Shown here: piece by piece, positions 59,082 to 64,000 of the stretch
How the letters are laid out: each line of letters begins with the position of its first letter
How positions within the stretch are numbered: the stretch's first letter is position 1
DNA from: Coenobita brevimanus
Lineage: Eukaryota > Arthropoda > Malacostraca > Decapoda > Coenobitidae
Length of the DNA: 64,000 nt
NCBI GenBank assembly: GCA_032717465.1
Contig: CM064713.1
Location: 10,243,464-10,307,463, forward strand
Reading direction: 5' to 3'
Position numbers and translations under genes: made by a program
Notes under the pieces: model-generated
Databases searched by the model: none
Told to the model about the DNA's origin: nothing
Seen by the model: only the letters and a program-made list of their open reading frames with translations

Positions 59082-60314
59082 ATGAGAACAGTACTAAGGG
59101 GAAATTACTCATCATGGAAAGAAGTGACTAGTGGATTACCACAGGGCTCAGTGCTAGCACCAATCATGTTTTTAGTGTATGTAAATGATATAGACAATAA
59201 CACTGGAAATGAAAGCTATTTAAATATGTCTGCAGATGATGCAAAAATACAAAGGAGAATTACTAACATAGACTCTTGTAAAGAGCTACAAGAAGAATTA
59301 AATAAACTTCATGAATGGAGTAATACATGGCAAATGGAATTCAATGTGGACAAGTGTCATGTAATCAAGTTTGGTAAAAGTGGAAAAAGACCTGATTGGA
59401 ATTATACGTTTGGAAATAAAACCCTACACACATCAGAAAGAGAGGACCTAGGTGTGATTATCAATAGCAGACTATCTCCGGCAGACCACATCAGTGAGAA
59501 GGTACGGAACATGTATACACTGCTTGCAAATATGAGAATAGCATTCACATACATAAATGAAGACATGCTAAGGAAGATAATAACATCATTCATCAGACCA
59601 ACCCTGGAGTATTCATCAGTAGTCCGGAGTCCTCATCTCAAAGAACACATAGACAAGAATCTACAGGTGAATGTAGGGAAGAGTAAAGTGATGGTCTTTG
59701 AGAGAGGTGAAGTCAGTGAATGTATAGCGAGGTTGGACGGTGAGGAATTGGAAAATGTGAGTACGTTTAAGTACTTGGTTAGTGTGATAAGTAAGGATGG
59801 AGGTTTGGAGGGTGAAGTGCTTGAAAGGGTACAGCAGGGAAGAAAGGTTGCTGGTTCTTTGAAAGCAGTGATAAGAAACAGGGAAGTGAGCATGGAAGTG
59901 AAAAAGTTACTACATGACAGTATTGTGATACCAACTCTAACGTACGGAAGTGAAGCTTGGAAGTTGTTGGAAGGACACAAGTCAAGAGTGAGAGCAGTGG
60001 AAATGAGTTATTTAAGAGGAGCCTGTGGAGTCACATGGAGAGACAGGCTGACGAATGCAGATATAAAGGAGCGTTGTGGTGTTGATGTGGATGTGATAGG
60101 AAGCGTTATGAGGAACACACTGAGGTGGTTTGGCCATGTGGAGAGGATGGAGGGTGAAAGACTGACGAAGAGAGTGTATGTGAGTGAGGTGGAGGGGGGA
60201 AGAGGGAGGGGGAGGCCAAGGATGAGATGGAGGGATGGGGTGGAGAGGTATAATAGAGAGGGGGGTGTGAGTTGGGAGCAGGGCAGTGAAATGGCGGGGG
60301 ACAGGGCGACTTGA
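59082..60314 (+). pseudogene. Chimeric RT/RTE frame, B3
   Basis: 410 codons as in B1 and B2, with RYNREGG for RYIREGG near the end. The target duplication is at 59651-59658 and 60374-60381. Confidence 0.85.
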
Positions 60315-60802
60315 AGGCGATTTTTTTGTGGCCACCCCAAACGGGACTGAGGCGTCTGGTAATAGATAGATAGAGACAAGATTGAAAAAGTTCAAAGGGC
60401 CGCTACAAGATGGGTACCAAGCTTAATGGATCTAAGCTACGATGAAAGACTAAATAAACCGAATCTACCAACACTACAGGAGAGAAGAAAATGAGGTGAC
60501 ATGATTATGCTATATAAATGCATATCAGGGAAGAAGAAAATAGACATAAATGATTACTTAAGCTATGGGGAAGCATCAGCAAGAGGACACTGCAAAAAAC
60601 TGCATAAGAAGAGAGGTGATAAAGACGTAAGGAAATTTAGTTTCCCAAACAGGGCAATTGATCAATGGAATGCACTACCGAATGAAATAGTGTGTGCCAA
60701 AACAATTCACAATTTTAAAGATATGTACGATAAATATGGTTTAAGACATGGAACAGTACGAGCTTGACTCATTCCTGTAAAGATACAATTAGGTAAGAAC
60801 AC

Positions 60803-62201
<1,399 letters not shown>

Positions 62202-62774
62202 CCAAGGATGCATGGACTCGTTGAAAAAATCCTGGGACCACGGTATACATGCCCAAGGGGATTACTTCAAAGGCGACAGTGAGAACTAGGAGGTAAGATA
62301 ACTTACTTTCCTACAATATTAAAATTACTGGAACTTTTGGGTACCACCTCATATATATACTGTATATGTATATCTCATCTCATCTCATCTCATCAGCCGT
62401 TTGTGCGTCCACTGCAGGACGGGACCGGCCTATCCCGACCGAAGTGGGGACGATACAGCCAATGTATCTCTACCAAGTGGGTTAGGCTGTCTAGTAGAGA
62501 TTGTATATAGGGTGAGAAGTGCTTGGAAGTGTAATTGTAGTGTTGGAGTGGCTTTGGATGTGTGTGTAGTCTGTGAATCAGGTGCAATCGGCCCGCGCAA
62601 GCCGACTGGGTGCAAGCATACTTTATAGTATGCGACACTGGTTCAACCACAGCACCCCTTGTGTCCACCAATGCAGTACTTGGCCTGAAGAATGCTCCCA
62701 AAGTTTATTACCCTGGTGGGGCGCGAACCCTCGTTCTTCAGTGTACGAAAACACACACTTTACAACTGTACGAC

Positions 62775-62861
<87 letters not shown>

Positions 62862-63390
62862 CGTAGAGGTTATCTGTGGGGTTAGTGGGTTAAGATGATG
62901 ATTATGATGATGATGGTAATGATGATGGTAGATTTTTTCTGCCTGATGGTGTGGTTACTATGGGAGGTCCATTAAGGGAACATGGAAGAGGCGGTGGGGT
63001 GTGCGAGAATGGAGGAAGGTTTTTTTTTGTTCTTTTTCCTCACCCTCTCTTTTCCTCCTTACCCCCTCCCTCCCCCTCGCCATTTGCCCTCTTTAGCCCA
63101 CTTTTCCGATTTTATCGTGCTCTGTTTCCCTAATGTCTTTCTTTTCTCCCTCTCCTTTCCCCTAGCCTTTGCCTCATCAGGGAAGATGGATCTCGCACAA
63201 CTTTCCCTCCTTAAATCATTAACCCATTGAGGTTATTTGTCATAGTGGCCTTTGGGCCACAGACAGACAAAGCTGCTTTAACAACCAAGCCTCCTATTCC
63301 ACTCTTCTCGCTTTCCCTTCCTCTCCGCTTCCCACCATATTCAATTATGTTCTATTCTGCTTCAATCTTCTCCTCTTTGTTACCTCATAC

Positions 63391-63431
<41 letters not shown>

Positions 63432-64000
63432 ACTGACACATGAATGACAGTGAAACGTTTGATAATATGGTAAGGTATACTGCATTCATATACCTTCCTT
63501 GTAACCCCCACCAGCTTTCTTAACTATATTCCCATAACCAACGCGAATCAAACGCTTCAACTAGCATTTCCTTCGGTATCATAATGTTGTATTTATTCCT
63601 CTCAATTCGGAAAATCAAATTTCACTTTTTAAAGATTTTTAACGTTTTGGTTCAGCTCAAGGTGAACTTCTCGAACTAGACTTGTTAGGTACGGCCTTAA
63701 TAATCGCTTCACTACAATGATGTTCGCTGCTAGATAAACACATATGATAAGAGGAAGAATAAGCTGCAAAATATATCATACTTAAAAATATTTACTTTTT
63801 ATTGCTGCCGGACTATTTTGTTCTGCTCAGGAGGCTTATTGTACTGAATGACTTGGATACTGTCTCTCTTAACGTCTTTGCTGTGAGTAGCCTTTTCTAA
63901 CCAGGATAAAACCGTCTGGGGTTCCATAGTTGACGTGCTGCATAAATGAAGGACTGGGAGTAACGGATACCTCTTTCATTAGAGAGCTGGACAGAAAAGA
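62202..64000. repeat. Array B, unit B4, truncated by the window end
   Basis: Follows B1-B3 from the mariner tail through the SINE, TA tract, unrecognised block and into the LINE-J scrap (63937-64000). Confidence 0.95.
62374..62775 (-). mobile_element. tRNA-derived SINE, copy in B4
   Basis: Duplicate. The segment GCAGTACTTGGCC (on +) agrees with B1 rather than B2/B3, which hints at mixing between units. Confidence 0.73.

Overview
This window is eukaryotic, very probably from an arthropod genome and most likely a decapod crustacean. That assignment is inferred from the mixture of elements: CR1/L2-like, RTE-like, Jockey-like and I-like LINEs, a Penelope-like element, a mariner fragment and very long (TA)n, (GA)n and (CA)n microsatellites. 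I see no host gene, no rRNA gene and no functional tRNA gene. Essentially all of the sequence is transposable elements nested in one another and then amplified as two tandem arrays of different period. Nearly every reading frame is a broken retrotransposon gene.

Array A (1-33848) has a period of about 16.6 kb: units 1-16550, 16551-33175 and the first 673 bases of a third unit, cut by a 100-N assembly gap (33849-33948). Each period carries the same nest. An I-like LINE with a CCHC ORF1, endonuclease, RT and RNase H lies on the + strand (called LINE-I here). A Jockey/CR1-group LINE lies in it on the - strand (LINE-J), and an RTE-clade LINE on the + strand lies inside LINE-J. The LINE-I 3' tail runs into a long (TA)n tract, in which sits a 6.2 kb LTR retrotransposon (G). 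A (GA)n tract and an RTE endonuclease remnant follow, and then the next LINE-I begins.

The middle (33949-41223) holds a Penelope-like fragment with a GIY-YIG endonuclease on the - strand, an inverted copy of its terminal sequence on the + strand with a hammerhead-ribozyme-like core, and a third, more diverged G element (34861-41223) flanked by (TA)n.

Array B (41401-64000) has a period of about 6.93 kb: three complete units and one partial. Each unit holds the end of a mariner transposase gene, a tRNA-derived SINE on the - strand, an unrecognised block of about 1.1 kb, a LINE-J scrap, a CR1/L2-like LINE interrupted in frame by a 715-bp RTE insertion, CA/TA microsatellites, and the 5' end of a second LTR-element family that stops exactly at the unit junction.

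The most notable content is the G element. It is a Ty3/gypsy-type LTR retrotransposon in which integrase precedes reverse transcriptase (gag-PR-IN-RT-RNaseH), with a Gag resembling the SCAN-related Gag of Gmr1-like elements. Next come the SINE whose 3' tail, including a stem-loop, matches the LINE-I tail in the same window (a likely parasite-partner pair), the ribozyme-like motif in the Penelope terminal repeat, and the clean tandem-duplication junctions of array B.
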